DNA of 64,000 nucleotides from Topomyia yanbarensis (Eukaryota; Arthropoda; Insecta; Diptera; Culicidae): contig NC_080672.1 of assembly GCF_030247195.1 (NCBI RefSeq), positions 88,185,113-88,249,112 on the forward strand, in the 5' to 3' direction. Position numbers and translations under genes: made by a program. Of the stretch, positions 36,091-47,290 are shown piece by piece; within the stretch, counting starts at the first letter, position 1; each line of letters opens with the position of its first letter. Below the pieces are notes generated by a model that saw only the letters and a program-made list of their open reading frames with translations, did not search any database and was not told the origin of the DNA.

Positions 36091-37763
36091 TTTTATTTCA
36101 TTTTTTTAGTTCAACATCAATTTTATGATAACACTGAATCAACAATTTGCCTCCACAATACTCGATTTGTAGCTGCATCTCTCCAACGTCGGTTACGCCC
36201 AACACCACCTGGTCCGCCCATCGTGCTCTCTGCGCTCCTCGCCTTTTTGTACCAACCGGATCACTAGCGAACACCATCTTTGCAGGATTGTTGTCCGGCA
36301 TTCTTGCAACATTCCCTGCCCACCGTATCTTTCCAGCTTTGGCCACCTTTTGGATACTGGGTTCGCCATAGAGTGCAGCGAGCTCGTGGTTCATCCTTCG
36401 CCGCCACACACCGTTCTCCTGCACACCACTGAAGATCGTCCTTAGCACCCGTCGCTCGAAAACTCCTAGCGCTTGCAGGTCCTCCTCGAGCATGGTCCAA
36501 GTCTCGTGCCCGTAGAGAACCACCGGTCTTATAAGCGTTTTGTATATGGTGCATTTGGTGCGGGGGTGACAGTTTCTTCTGGAGCCCATAGTAGGCCCGA
36601 CTTCCACTGATGATGCGTCCTCGTATTTCACGGCTCAGGTTATTGTCAGCCGTTAATATGGATCCTAGGTAGACAAAATCCTCCACTACCTCGATGGTAT
36701 CCCCGTCGATCGTAACGCTGTTTCCTAGCCTATGGTTTTCGGATCCGCCTACCAGCATATACTTTGTTTTGTACGCATTTACCACCAGTCCGACATTCAC
36801 TGCTTCGCGTTTCAGGCGAGTATACAGGTCTGCCACCGTTTCAAATGTTCGGGCGATAATGTCCATGTCGTCCGCGAAGCATACAAATTAGCCGGATTTC
36901 GCGAGGATCGTGCCCCGGCTGTTGAGCCCGGCTCGTCGCATCACACCTTCCACAGCGATATTGAATAGTAGACACGAGAGTCCATCACCTTGTCTCAGTC
37001 CCGTCGAGATTCGAATGGACTGGAAAGTTCACCCGAAATCCTTACGCTGTTTTGTACACCGTTCATCGTTGCTTTGATCAATCGAGTCAGCTTCCCGGAA
37101 AAGCTGTTTTCGTCCATGATTTTCCATAGCTCTACGCGGTCGATACTGTCGTATGCCGCCTTGAAGTCGATGAACAGGTGATGCGTTGAGACCTGGTATT
37201 CACGGCATTTCTGGAGGATTTGCCGTACAGTGAAGATCCGGTCCGTTGTTGACCGGCCATCGATGAAGCCGGCTTGATAACTTTCCACGAACTCATTTAC
37301 TTTAGGTGATAGACGACGGAAGATGATCTGTAGGCGACATTCAAAATGGTGATCGCTCGGAAGTTCTCACACTCCAAATGGTCGCCTTTCTTGTGAACGG
37401 GGCAGATCACCTCTTCTTTCCACTCCTCCGGTAGCTGTTCGGTTTCCTAGATCCTAACCCGTGCAGACAAGTGGCCAACTTTTCCGGGCCCAACTTGATG
37501 AGTTCTGCTGCGATACCGTATCTTTGCCAGCTGCTCTGTTGTTCTTGAGCTGTTGGATGGCATCCTTAACTTCCCTCAACGTGGGAGTTGGTTCATTCCC
37601 GTCCCTAACTGCACTGACGTAGACAAATCCTCCGTTGCCTTGGTCATCTGTACCTACATTCTCCTCGCCGTTCAGGTGCTCGTCGAAGTACTGCTTCCAC
37701 CTTTCGATCCCCTCACGATTGTCCGTCAGCAGGCTCCCGTCCTTATCCCTACATATTTCGGCT
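36091..37763 (-). mobile_element. 5'-truncated RTE-type LINE with 11-bp target duplication
   Basis: AAGTTTTAAGT occurs at 36080-36090 and again at 37764-37774. The element lies between, on the minus strand, with an A-rich 3' tail (CTAAAAAAATGAAATAAAA) against the left copy. Its protein parts in order are LLTDN, LREVKDAIQQLKNN, SYQAGFIDGRSTTDRIFTVR, HHLFIDFKAAYDSIDR, CFADDMDIIART, VVEDFVYLGSI and RPVVLYGHETWTM. These are reverse-transcriptase and C-terminal blocks of the RTE/JAM1-like type found in mosquitoes. The catalytic FADD is present, but frameshifts and stops break the frame and the endonuclease is missing. Confidence 0.9.
36098..37300 (-). pseudogene. RTE-type reverse transcriptase, frameshifted
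   Basis: Three open fragments, 36995-37288, 36264-36866 and 36098-36631, are consecutive parts of one polymerase and overlap in different frames. The first includes the palm motif FIDFKAAYDSIDR. The second starts with ADDMDIIART (catalytic box) and YLGSILTADNN. The third includes the conserved GHETWTML and an arginine-rich tail with RRMNHELAALY. A stop just before CFADD and a frameshift near 36600 inactivate it. Confidence 0.9.
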
Positions 37764-38099
37764 AAGTTTTAAGTATAGTCTACTATAAATTCAAACATTA
37801 AAAAGCAGTTTAAAATGTGTAATTTGAAGTAATCTTTACATTTCCCGATTGTTTTTAATTTTTTTGAATATAAAAAGTGTTATGGTTAATTTGACAAAAA
37901 AATTGTTGAAGAAATGGTTATTCTTAATGAAAACGGCTCCATGAAAGGTCCGCCAATAACGTTGTCAATTGAAATTTCAAAAACTTGTATAAATCTGTAT
38001 TGTGTATTGAAAATCTGTATTCTGTATCAGACCTGTATCTGCGCTAAAAAATCTGTATAATACAGATAAAAATGTATAAATGGCAGCTCTGGCCGATAG

Positions 38100-38414
38100 T
38101 GATTGTCAGAAAAAAGATGTTTGAGCGTAGTTAAACATATTCATGCAAATAACTTGGTCCACTACTTTAGGTAGGAGTTAGCTTAATTAACTTTCTGGAT
38201 GACTCATTTCATATACAGCGTCAGACATGTTTCTAGGTCATCGTTCCATCTACCAGCCCCACCTTAATGTTTGTATCAATTGGATTTTAACATTACAGTA
38301 AAACTTTACATTCCTTTCCGGAAAGAAATAGACGCATATTTGGTGTATTGCCTTGATTTGTGAGCGGTCCAGTATCATGAACACATCCAAAAATTCCAAA
38401 GGCATGCAGAGCAA
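38100..38414. other. Non-coding spacer
   Basis: Sequence between the hAT-like MITE and the R1-type LINE with no recognised feature. Confidence 0.4.
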
Positions 38415-40440
38415 AAGAGGACGCGATTGCGTTTGTAAGAAGTGGTAAACTGCAGACCAACAGTGACATGGTACAAAGAGAACCCCAATAAATTCAACCA
38501 GAGATAGCGTAGCGATACCACCCAGGGTGACTCACAACTTTGGAAGTCGAACTTGAAGAAGGCGATAAAAAAGGTCGACGAGCTCTATGAGCTCGTAAAG
38601 GACAAGCACAATGTACACACCAGTCAAGCTAACGTAGTGACGAACATTAAATCTATATTTGTAACAGTTACTGAGCGTGAGCAGAAGGTGCTCTTGAGCT
38701 GAAACTGGCAAAAAGAGGAAGCCGCTGAACACGCAACGGCCGAAACTGAGAAGACACTGAGGAATCACCGTACTACTAGCTCGGAGAAAAGATGAAGGGA
38801 TATGCCGAGGGAGCGAACTATAATTTACCAGCGATCAGTGGAACGTTGCAAAGGACCGTGGCTGACGCATCGTGGAAAGCCAGCAAACGCAGCGGAAAAA
38901 ATGGGTACAGAAGGAAGAAGATGAGAAGCAAGAAAAATACAAACCTCCCCGGGAGAGGTACAATGGTGATGCATTGATCGTTGAAGAGAACGATAAGACA
39001 ATGTACGCGGCTCTTCTCAAGGGAGTGAGAGAGGACCCGCAACTGAAGAAATTGGGAAAGAATGTCGTTAAAACGAGGCGCAGTCATGGAAGGTAAGAAG
39101 ACTGAAGAAGGATCGTTCTGTAAAGATGTCGGCCTACCACGAGCTCATCGTTAATTTCTTGAGCAACAAAGCAAACGTGAGAGCTCGGTCACAGGAAGTC
39201 GTGGTCGTGCAAAAGGGTCTGGATGAGATCATGACTAATGCACTAATCTAGTAATGAAATCTAGATGTACCTTCGACGATCCGGATCAGAAAATCATTTA
39301 GGGACAATCAAACGGTGACGATTCGACTACCGGTGGACGTTGCTAACAAGCAGACGAAGATCGGAGACTGTAAGAGCCCGGGCAGGTCTGTATTGTATAG
39401 AAAATGCGGAGGAAAGAAGCACTTTTCTAGAGACTGCACAAAGCAACCAAGGTGTATGACCTGCAAACCGGAGGACGGAAACAACCAGACGTTCGGCGGC
39501 TTCAAATGCCCTGCGTATATAAAGACGGTCTACAATTCAGGAGATAACTAATCTTAATCTCAATCATTGTGACATTGCACAGAAACTGTGGCAGTGGACA
39601 ACAGAAACGAAGTACGACCTTGCAATTATTGCAAATCCCTATCGTGTTACTCCCGATGACGGTAGTAATAGAAGGAGATTTAGCCTTAGGCCGTAGAGAA
39701 GGTAGATCTTTTTGGAAACCCTGGCGAAGCTGGATATAAGGCTGTGCGACGAAGGTTTCGCCTAGCACATTCCGCAAAGACGGTCGGGAATCTATAGCCG
39801 ACGTAAAATTCTGCAGTCCATCGCTGAGGAATAATATGAATTGAGATATGGAGATAGATTTCGACGGCGAATGCAATCCGCGCAGTCATCGCGAGCGCGA
39901 AGCAAAGGAGAAGGGGTAATTGCTACTGACCCGTGGTGACGATCGATTTTGAGAATGTGCAGCGTCACCTGGATGAATATCACCGTAGCGCTGCACAGAA
40001 TACGGAATCTGGACTGCCTCTGAAAGGTTCTGAAAAGTTGCTTCCAGAACCGAGTGTTGGTCTACGAGACGAACATGGGGCAGAGATCGATTAGGCTCAC
40101 GGCGAGAGTACCTCAGGGCTCCACATTCGGCCCAATGCTGTGGAATATGATATACAACGGAGTGATAACGCTGGAACTGCCCATGTAAGTCGAGATCGTC
40201 GTATTTGCATACATGTCATGAGATGCGGCGCTCCGGTCAGGACCGCTGTGCTGAACTCAAAACGGAATCGGACGAAGGCGACGAGCACGATTCGCCTAAT
40301 GGCTGCTTGCGACGCGATCGCGAACAGAACGATACTGTCGGAGGCGGTATGGTATGCATCTGCATCTGCATCGCTCAGGCTGACGTCGTGCAATATGCTT
40401 CTAGTAAAGGAATATACGGAATGTAAGGGAATTCGTCAGA
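38415..40440 (+). mobile_element. Decayed R1-clade LINE with internal deletions
   Basis: ORF1 parts come first: KVDELYELVKDKHNVHT near 38570, a GDALIVEEND-KTMYAALLKG segment near 38970, VTIRLPVDVANKQ near 39310 and cysteine-histidine knuckles at 39400-39520. ORF2 follows: LNLNHCDIAQKLWQW near 39550 and IANPYRV (endonuclease start), LDIRLCDEG and FCSPSL near 39730-39830 (endonuclease end), then RVPQGSTFGPMLWNMIYNGV near 40105 (reverse transcriptase) and a thumb segment near 40230-40430. The fingers and most of the palm are deleted. All frames are broken. Motif order and style fit the R1 clade. Confidence 0.85.
39315..39551 (+). pseudogene. R1-type ORF1 C-terminal zinc-knuckle part
   Basis: A 78-residue fragment with IRLPVDVANKQ, then YRKCGGKKHFSRDC, CMTC and KCPAY, corresponding to the CCHC knuckles that end R1-type ORF1 proteins. 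One knuckle has lost its first cysteine (LYRKC). It is followed directly by the start of ORF2. Confidence 0.75.
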
Positions 40441-40530
40441 GCAGCCTCGATGGCTAACGAGACGAATTGAATCGAAAGGTATGTGACCTTCGGTCCTCCG
40501 GGCCTCGTTTGGGAAGACGGTCTTCAAAGG
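40441..40530 (+). repeat. GCCTTTCTC-repeat end fragment
   Basis: GACGAATTGAATCGAAAGG and GGTCCTCCGGGCCTCG match the right part of the copies at 9.1 and 10.3 kb. It directly adjoins the R1-type remnant. Confidence 0.6.
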
Positions 40531-42329
40531 TTTTATCAATATCAGAGAAAAAAAGAAGCAAAACCGGGGTAAGGATTGTGCAGGCGGTTTCTAGCGCGCA
40601 TCTCAATAACCACTACCCTACAAATACTATGAATCTTCCATGGATGGACAGACTTCGAATAATACAAGACATGTTTTATTTATCTAATATCAAGCTTATA
40701 GAGACCAGGTAGAAACAGGTTCTATTTGTATGAGTTTTCTCTATGAAACGACAATCAATTCCAAATATTTCCTTCTCTCAATATTGAGTTGTACAAACGA
40801 TAAAATCAATGAATTTATTTTTTATGGCACAATTTAGATCAAACTGAGTTATAAATTCCCACCTTTATTTTATCGTTCTAGTTTAATCCCAGAAATGTCA
40901 AACCTAATCGGCTCTCATTCAATTGATTCAAATTTATCTCTCGGGAATAGCACCTGACACCATCAGAGATGTCAGTCGTATGACAATAAAAAAATTTCCT
41001 CGGATTCTGTGCCACTTGATATAAGGATTCAGCTTATAACAAGTGATAAAGAATTTGGGTTGACATTTTAATTACTCTCCCCGTCGTTTTTTTTGAGACG
41101 GAGATTCAGCCAAAACCTGCTTACTTCGCAGCACAGTTCCGATAGATGCTACAGAGCTGAAACAACCGTAGAAAAGAACTCCTGCTGATGCTGGTTGTAT
41201 TGAAAGATCCTTTTTGTTCGATTTCCATTCCAGAAATTTTATGGGATTACTTCTTTTGTGTTTCCAAAGCCAATAAACCACAAAAAAGATCGAAACAGAG
41301 GTGATGATTTTCTTTCTTTCCGTCTGTCGGATTTTAGAACGGTTGTGTATGTGGTTTGGAGTATATTTCTGGTGCGACCCTTTTTATAGCGGCAAAAATT
41401 TACGGCCGACGGTAAAAGTCGTCGAGCTGTGGGATGAAAGAGCAGAAAAAGCATTGCTTGGAAATGTTTTCCGACGGGGTATGCAGTTTCCATCAGAAAA
41501 GTGCCTGCGGTTTTCTGTTGTGCATTTACAGACTAGTCGTAGTAAAGCGGAGATTGGTTGTAAAGAAAGCCAAGTGATAATTGGTCTTGAACGACAATGG
41601 GGGCAGTCAGAATGGGTTATTGTTTATATGTAATGTCTGGGGAATGTTTTGCTCCAACTCAATTCAACTATAACGAAAAGTGTGTTGCAATTACCGAATA
41701 AAATTCGCGTATGTGAAGGGGGAATGAGCCTAAAACTCGGGCGATCTGTTTTTCTTTCACTGTTTAGAAACACTCCGGAAGCTGCTGGCTACATTAGATG
41801 GATGGATCACACCTACCGACGGATATTTAACCTAAAAGCTTTTCTCAGCCTACCAACCGACCGACTAGCATCCAGTCTTTTATTGAAGTTTGGCTGTACA
41901 GGGCGCGTATTCCACTTCGTGCGCTCTCTGTTTGTTTTATCCCATCATTTACCTAATGCGTTTCGGTGGTATCGATTTTACAAGAGAAGCTGCTAATTGC
42001 ACCTTCGAACTTCCAACGGGCTTCCAGCTTGGGTCGTGAAGCGAACCCCGTGCTGTGAGAGGGAGTATCGTGTTGCAACAAGGCGCGACTACGGTGTGGA
42101 CAACCAACCGTGTTGGGGTATAAAGTGCGCTTCAGTCAAGGTTACAGCGTTATAGTGTATGTATGTGCTATGTAAGAGTCGCGGTTTAATGTTGGATGCA
42201 ATATTATGAGAGCGGAACTCCGACCGACAAAAAAACAGTAGTAGGTGGAAAGGTTTGAGACTAAGGTTGTGCAAATCGATCCAGTTGTCCCTGAGGAAAA
42301 TGAGTGACATGACACACGAATCAAACTTT
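40531..42329. other. Non-coding, no gene recognised
   Basis: Open frames at 41239, 41301 and 41649 have no domain, overlap on opposite strands and lack splice or start context. This is probably intergenic or intronic sequence. Confidence 0.4.
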
Positions 42330-42445
42330 TTCAGATCTCAACGAACTGAGTCCAATGGTATACTGCACTCGACCTTCCGAACCGGTATTAGGTGGTTGAT
42401 TTTCAGAGTGGTTGTATAACCTTTCTTGATGAGAATGACAAAAGT
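42330..42445 (+). repeat. GCCTTTCTC-repeat end fragment
   Basis: GATCTCAACGAACTGAGTC, TCGACCTTCCGAACCGG and TAACCTTTCTTGATGAGAA match the right end of the family in diverged form. Confidence 0.6.
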
Positions 42446-43746
42446 AACAAACGGATTTAATGCACAGTGCAACGACAGCTCATGCTATAAATAATGAAAG
42501 ATATCAAACAAAATCTAAGTTCTGTTTCTTATGCAACAAATCTTCCTTAACAATGTAAAAATATAATGTTTCGTTCTGAAGTCAAACGTAGAGGACCCCG
42601 AGGTTAGGTGTTGGTAGGGATAAGTTGGTGGAATCATTTTTTCTCGATTTATAATAGACGTGTGGCAATGTCTCTTGTGACGCATTTTAAATAATGTGAA
42701 GTGAATGGTTCAATGTGTTTATTTCGCATTTTATTTTATTTTGATTTTCCAACCGCAATTAGTGCAAGTTCCACATTTCAAATATTTTTAATATTTCATT
42801 TTACGCTTGATCATATGTTATCGTTATGTATAAATAGCACAGCAAACTATCATATCATATATCATTATAGAAAAAGACTCGTAAAAATGTGCACAACGAG
42901 TCAAAATTGTTATGACAGTGAATCTTTTTTCTGTAGAAATTGATTTGTAATCACATATTACTAGAAACATGACTTAAATAGCATCCAGCATTGATTTAAT
43001 TCGCATTTTAATTAATTCGTGTTCAATTGGAGTAGGTCGTAGAGCACTGAGAACCTATATTCATATAGAATCATTGAAAATCTATTTTTGTTCACAGTTG
43101 ATCGTATATTATAAAAGCCATTCTTATGAGTGGAAATAGTCATTAGGCAACATAAACATGTGTGCGACTTCGATATAGATCTCAACGACTTCAAAAGTTC
43201 AAAAGATTTATCATATCACAACATATAAAAAACCGATCTCGCGAAATTATGACTTACACAGAACAAATATTTTGTAATTTTAAGTTTATTTTCATGCACA
43301 TATTTGGAGCATGAATATAAATGTAAAATTAAGTTCCACCACAAACACACACGACTTGTCGTGCTTTCTTCAACGAATTTTATTATAATTTTACACGTGG
43401 ATTGAAAATTACAGTTTCTTTAAACGGAAAACCAATGCGCTTCTTATGTATTTTTACCCGAATACTGCTGTAAAATGAATGACATGTAATATTACACGAA
43501 TGAAAGTGTAAAATTGTATGCTGTTCGATGCTCCAATTGCTTTTAACGTAATTTTCAATCAAATTTTTTATTCAATCGTTGTATGTTTACATTCGTATTG
43601 ATTTACATGTCGTTTAAATTTCATTATTTTTTGGTGTGTATCTCATATCTTTCAAAGTGCTGTATATATGGCAAATTTTTATCAGATAACCGTTACTATA
43701 TTTGAAGGTAAGGCATGACTACAAAATATTGCTACGTTTGTAATGA
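42446..43746. other. AT-rich non-coding
   Basis: No gene or clear repeat recognised. Confidence 0.4.
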
Positions 43747-43964
43747 TGGTAAATGGTTCAGCGTAGTTGTCCATGTGCTACAATCCAAATGTCGCAGGCT
43801 CGAATCCTACTCTGCGATAAAAAATAACGAAATCTTCCAACTAAGCCTCGGCTCTCTGCAACATTAATATCACAGCAAGTTTGTTTTTCATATGTCGCCA
43901 CCCGTCTACTTTTTAACGTATTTTGCTATGTTGGAATGATGATGATGATGATGATGATGATGAA
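43747..43964 (+). mobile_element. tRNA-headed SINE candidate
   Basis: TGGTTCAGCGTAGTTG (near 43754) resembles a pol III A box. GGCTCGAATCC at 43797-43807 resembles a B box, 43 bases further on, as in tRNA genes. Acceptor-like stretches pair at only 5 of 7 positions and the anticodon arm is poor, so it is not a working tRNA. A (GAT)n tract at about 43936-43963 could be the SINE tail. Confidence 0.4.
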
Positions 43965-44599
43965 AATGTATCTTCATTTCAGGGTATTTGTCGATGGCTA
44001 CATGTTGTTTTTTTTGTTTTAAGTGACACAAAATACATATCTTTTCATCTTTGGAACTTTGAATTTGAAACGGTGTTTTATTCATTGAAGAGATTGTTCT
44101 GGAAATGACGAACCACCTTGGTGGAATTGGGGCTCTGTTGGAAATGATTGATGTGCCTAATAACTGTTCCTAGTGTATTCGATCTTCTTTACCGACGAAA
44201 CTTGTTAAATCGTATATAGTGTTTCGTAGTCGTGCACGAATTATGGATATCGTATATTAAGTGAGATTATGTCGCTTATGCAATTGTAAATATATTCTAT
44301 AGAATCGCTTCAATACTAGAAATTATCGCGCCTAATGTGTACATTGTTTTTCAGAAATCGCCAATTTCAATAGCTATCTATGTACGTATATCGTCTCCAG
44401 TTTAGTATGCGTATGCCGATTGTGCAATTCTTGCGACTTTTTGGTGGTATGTAAACACATATTATTCAGTTAAAATTTGGATATACCATCAAAACGGCTT
44501 GTTTTGAATCTTCCACTATTTTTATTTCTGATATTTACTCCAACGTAATTATGTTCAATTTCACATCAGTAACGCTTATATAACGCTTTTATTTGTGGC
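43965..44599. other. AT-rich non-coding
   Basis: Nothing recognised. Confidence 0.4.
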
Positions 44600-45127
44600 G
44601 ATATTTGTTTTTGCTTTGTGAACTTTAGTTACGGTTTCCGCCATATATTTCCAAATCGATTGTCTGTACCTGAACTAGTTCACAAATTTATAATCATAAT
44701 TCATAAAACCAAAAGTTGACTCGTGATTTTATTCCTATATTTAGGAATTTTATTCGGTTGCCGACTATATGAAGTGAACTGTATCATGTTTTATTCCATC
44801 TTGAGCATGCTCTGGCTTTCGTAGTTGTGAATTAGTTCGCAAAATCATAATATATTTTCTCGTGAACGATTTCGCGAATCTCGGAATGTTATTTATTAAT
44901 CTCTTACATAATCAGAAACTAGTTCAAGATTCCGAATATGTTAATCACATTTTAATATCTGTGGTCATGAAATAGTTCTTAAAATCAAAATATTATTTAT
45001 GTAAACGTAAACTAATTCAAAATTTCTAACAAATTACTTATTATTGACCATTCGTGCTTATACAATAATTAAATAAATTAAACAGTATTACTAATGGAAA
45101 CATGAACGTGGTCGTGATTCCTAGTAT
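44600..45127. repeat. Degenerate GTGAAC-TAGTTC repeat
   Basis: Loosely repeated phrases such as GTGAACTAGTTCACAAAATC and CGTGAAC occur several times here and again at 46440-46720 and 48340-48480. The long-TIR element at 45132-46433 interrupts this array. Confidence 0.5.
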
Positions 45128-45131
45128 AATA

Positions 45132-46433
45132 GAGGAATTCCACGAAGATCCGTCCGAAAATCATTAAAATCGTGACCGACCATCTTAGATTCCGATGAAA
45201 CTTTGCACGTTTCACCGTCATGGAAGACTAAATATTTTCCACAGGTAATAAGATTATTTTGAATCAAGAGCAACTTTTCAAAAGGGCGTAAACGTTTCTA
45301 CATGAATGAATTTCAAAAAAATTTTGTTCGATTACTATATTTTATACAGTTGCTTTCATGTAACTTTCAAATGGTTTACAATATCGCCTTCATGTCAAAA
45401 AGAAAATTGCAGGAAAATTTACGGGCCTTTTGAAAAACCTATTATTTTTGATGGAGAAATGCGACTAACTTATGAAAAGGTCGTAATAAAACAAAATAAT
45501 TGTGTTGTTAAAACAAAAGTTAAAATATCTCGAGAACTGCTACATTTTAGAAAATTTTTGTTAAGAGCATTTCAATTTAGAATGGCGTTTAGAATCATAT
45601 TCAAAAAGAAAATTGGATTTTTGACTGCAAATAGTAAGAATTATAAAAATATGTCAAAAGTTGTTGTTAGGAAAACTTTTTTATTGAAAGCTTCTCCATG
45701 ATCCAAATACACTAAAAAAGTTGCTTTTACGTCTTTAAAACGATTAACATTAAATTTTTCACATTTTATGATGGGGTAACGCGAATAACTTTTAAAAAGA
45801 GCATAATTACACGAATTAATTGTTTTGAAGGAGAAAAATTTCAAATATCTCGGAAACTATCGCATTTTGGAAAATTTTTGTTAAATGCATTTTGATTTTA
45901 AATGGTGCTTAGAATTATATTCTGTAATAAAATTACAATTTTGTATGTCAATTAGTATGAAATTTAAAAACATGTACGAAGTTATTGTTAGAAAAACTTT
46001 TTTACCGATTTTTTCTCCATCATGCAATCACATTCAAAATGTTTCTTTTCTCTTTGGGTTTTTGGTAACAAAATATAAAAAATTTAAAAAAATGGGTTTT
46101 TTCGCCATTTAAATTTTTATCATAAATTTTTGTTTTTTTTTTGAAAAATTACACATTTTTTTCAGTGTATATTTTTGACAGACAGAAGTATTCATTCCCT
46201 GTAACTTGTTCTCAGAGAGTTTTTCTGTATAAAATACAGTAATCGAACAAAAAAAATTTGAAATTCATACACTTAGAAACGTTTACGCCCTTTTGAAAAA
46301 TTGCTCTTGTATCAAAATATTCCAATTGCCAGAGAATATCATGGAGATTCATACAGTGAACACACTTGCAAAGTGTCGTTCGAATCGACGATGGTCATAT
46401 TTTGCGGTCGGCCGGTTTCTCATGGAATCCCTC
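45132..46433. mobile_element. Long-inverted-repeat element, 1.3 kb
   Basis: The ends GAGGAATTCCA and (inverted) GAGGGATTCCA sit inside AATA flanks at 45128-45131 and 46434-46437. The arms extend inward about 220 bp with shared blocks AAAAGGGCGTAAACGTTTCTA and TTGTTCGATTACT-TATTTTATACAG. Inside are two diverged direct units of about 320 bp (from about 45420 and 45740), each with GCGA-TAACTT and TATCTCG-GAACT. No transposase is recognisable; the open frames inside are AT-rich and domain-less. Confidence 0.75.
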
Positions 46434-46720
46434 AATAGTCATGCCTAGGCATGCGTGCCAGATAAAGTTTAAAAATCACAAATATTCTTCATGTATACGG
46501 GAATTGGTTGATGATTCCTAGTATCATGGTCACGACTGGTCATTCGTGCTCGTGTAATAGTTGACAAAATCAAATCGTGAACTGTTTCATGATTACTAGT
46601 ATATCATTCACAACTGACATTTCGTGCTCATGAAATAGTTAACAAAATCATAGAATAATCACGTATTCGTGAACTCCTTCATGATTGCTAGTACATGATT
46701 TACGATCTAGCTCAAGCTTG
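46434..46720. repeat. Degenerate GTGAAC-TAGTTC repeat, continued
   Basis: Two units of about 90 bp begin GTGAACTGTTTCATGATTAC and GTGAACTCCTTCATGATTGC. This is the same family as 44600-45127. Confidence 0.6.
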
Positions 46721-46934
46721 TGGTATTTAAAAGATGTCCCTAATTATTTTCACTTTCACGCAATTTTGCACATGGTCATGAAATTTACACAAAATTAGAA
46801 TTTTTCGCATTGAGTTATTTCCAGTTGCTTTTCTCATATATTTATATTCAGCTATTAGCAACTACTAATAGGTGCGAACAGCAGATATAATTTATTCATA
46901 CAATTACTAGCTTACTCCACCATATTTCACAACG

Positions 46935-47290
46935 TCATATTTGGTCCCTCCTAAAAGTGCTGCGTAATTTAAGAATGGTTTCAATATCTTTACCTAAAAC
47001 ACAATCGGTTGCCAAATTTGTGGCTGCAGTTAAGGCAATAATAACAACTGCAAACGCTGCGTCAAGTACTTCAAACTTAACAACTAATACCACCAGTGAA
47101 GGAGCTACCACCAAGGATGGAGTGCTCACATTCGTGACCCGCAAGGGCAAGAAGCCATGAAGGCCATCTGATCGCGAGTATCAAGGCATTAATCAAGATG
47201 ATGGAAAACGACAACGAGAGAGACATGGATAACCCTGAAGTTTACGAAAGAGGGAACATGTTAAATGAAAGTGAAAGTGACTAAGTTCCT
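46935..47290 (+). pseudogene. ORF1-only element, C-terminal fragment
   Basis: An open frame from 46957 to 47160 ends in KDGVLTFVTRKGKK, parallel to EDGYIKVTRKHKK in the intact ORF1. After a stop, the DNA continues with an acidic-type tail in shifted frame to about 47280. The DNA from 47030 resembles the end of the copy at 7.9-8.1 kb. The N-terminal half is missing. Confidence 0.6.

Larger units (their letters stand above)
35972..38091. mobile_element. hAT-like MITE split by an RTE-type LINE
   Basis: The left end CAGAGCTGCTA and the inverted right end CAGAGCTGCCA frame the element. The flanks GCCGCTAG (35964-35971) and GCCGATAG (38092-38099) match at 7 of 8 bases, giving an 8-bp duplication. 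Without the nested LINE (36091-37763) and one copy of its 11-bp duplication, the MITE is about 425 bp. It has repeated CTGTAT words near both ends. It is related to the end fragment at 61849-61975. Confidence 0.85.

Noticed and set aside
36058..37765. Plus-strand frames across the RTE-type LINE
   Set aside because: Shadows of the minus-strand reverse transcriptase.
41239..41996. Open frames of 84-115 codons on both strands
   Set aside because: They overlap in conflict, have no domain and no splice or start context.
43747..43817. Functional tRNA gene
   Set aside because: The acceptor stem pairs at only 5 of 7 positions and no clear anticodon stem-loop forms; kept only as a SINE candidate.
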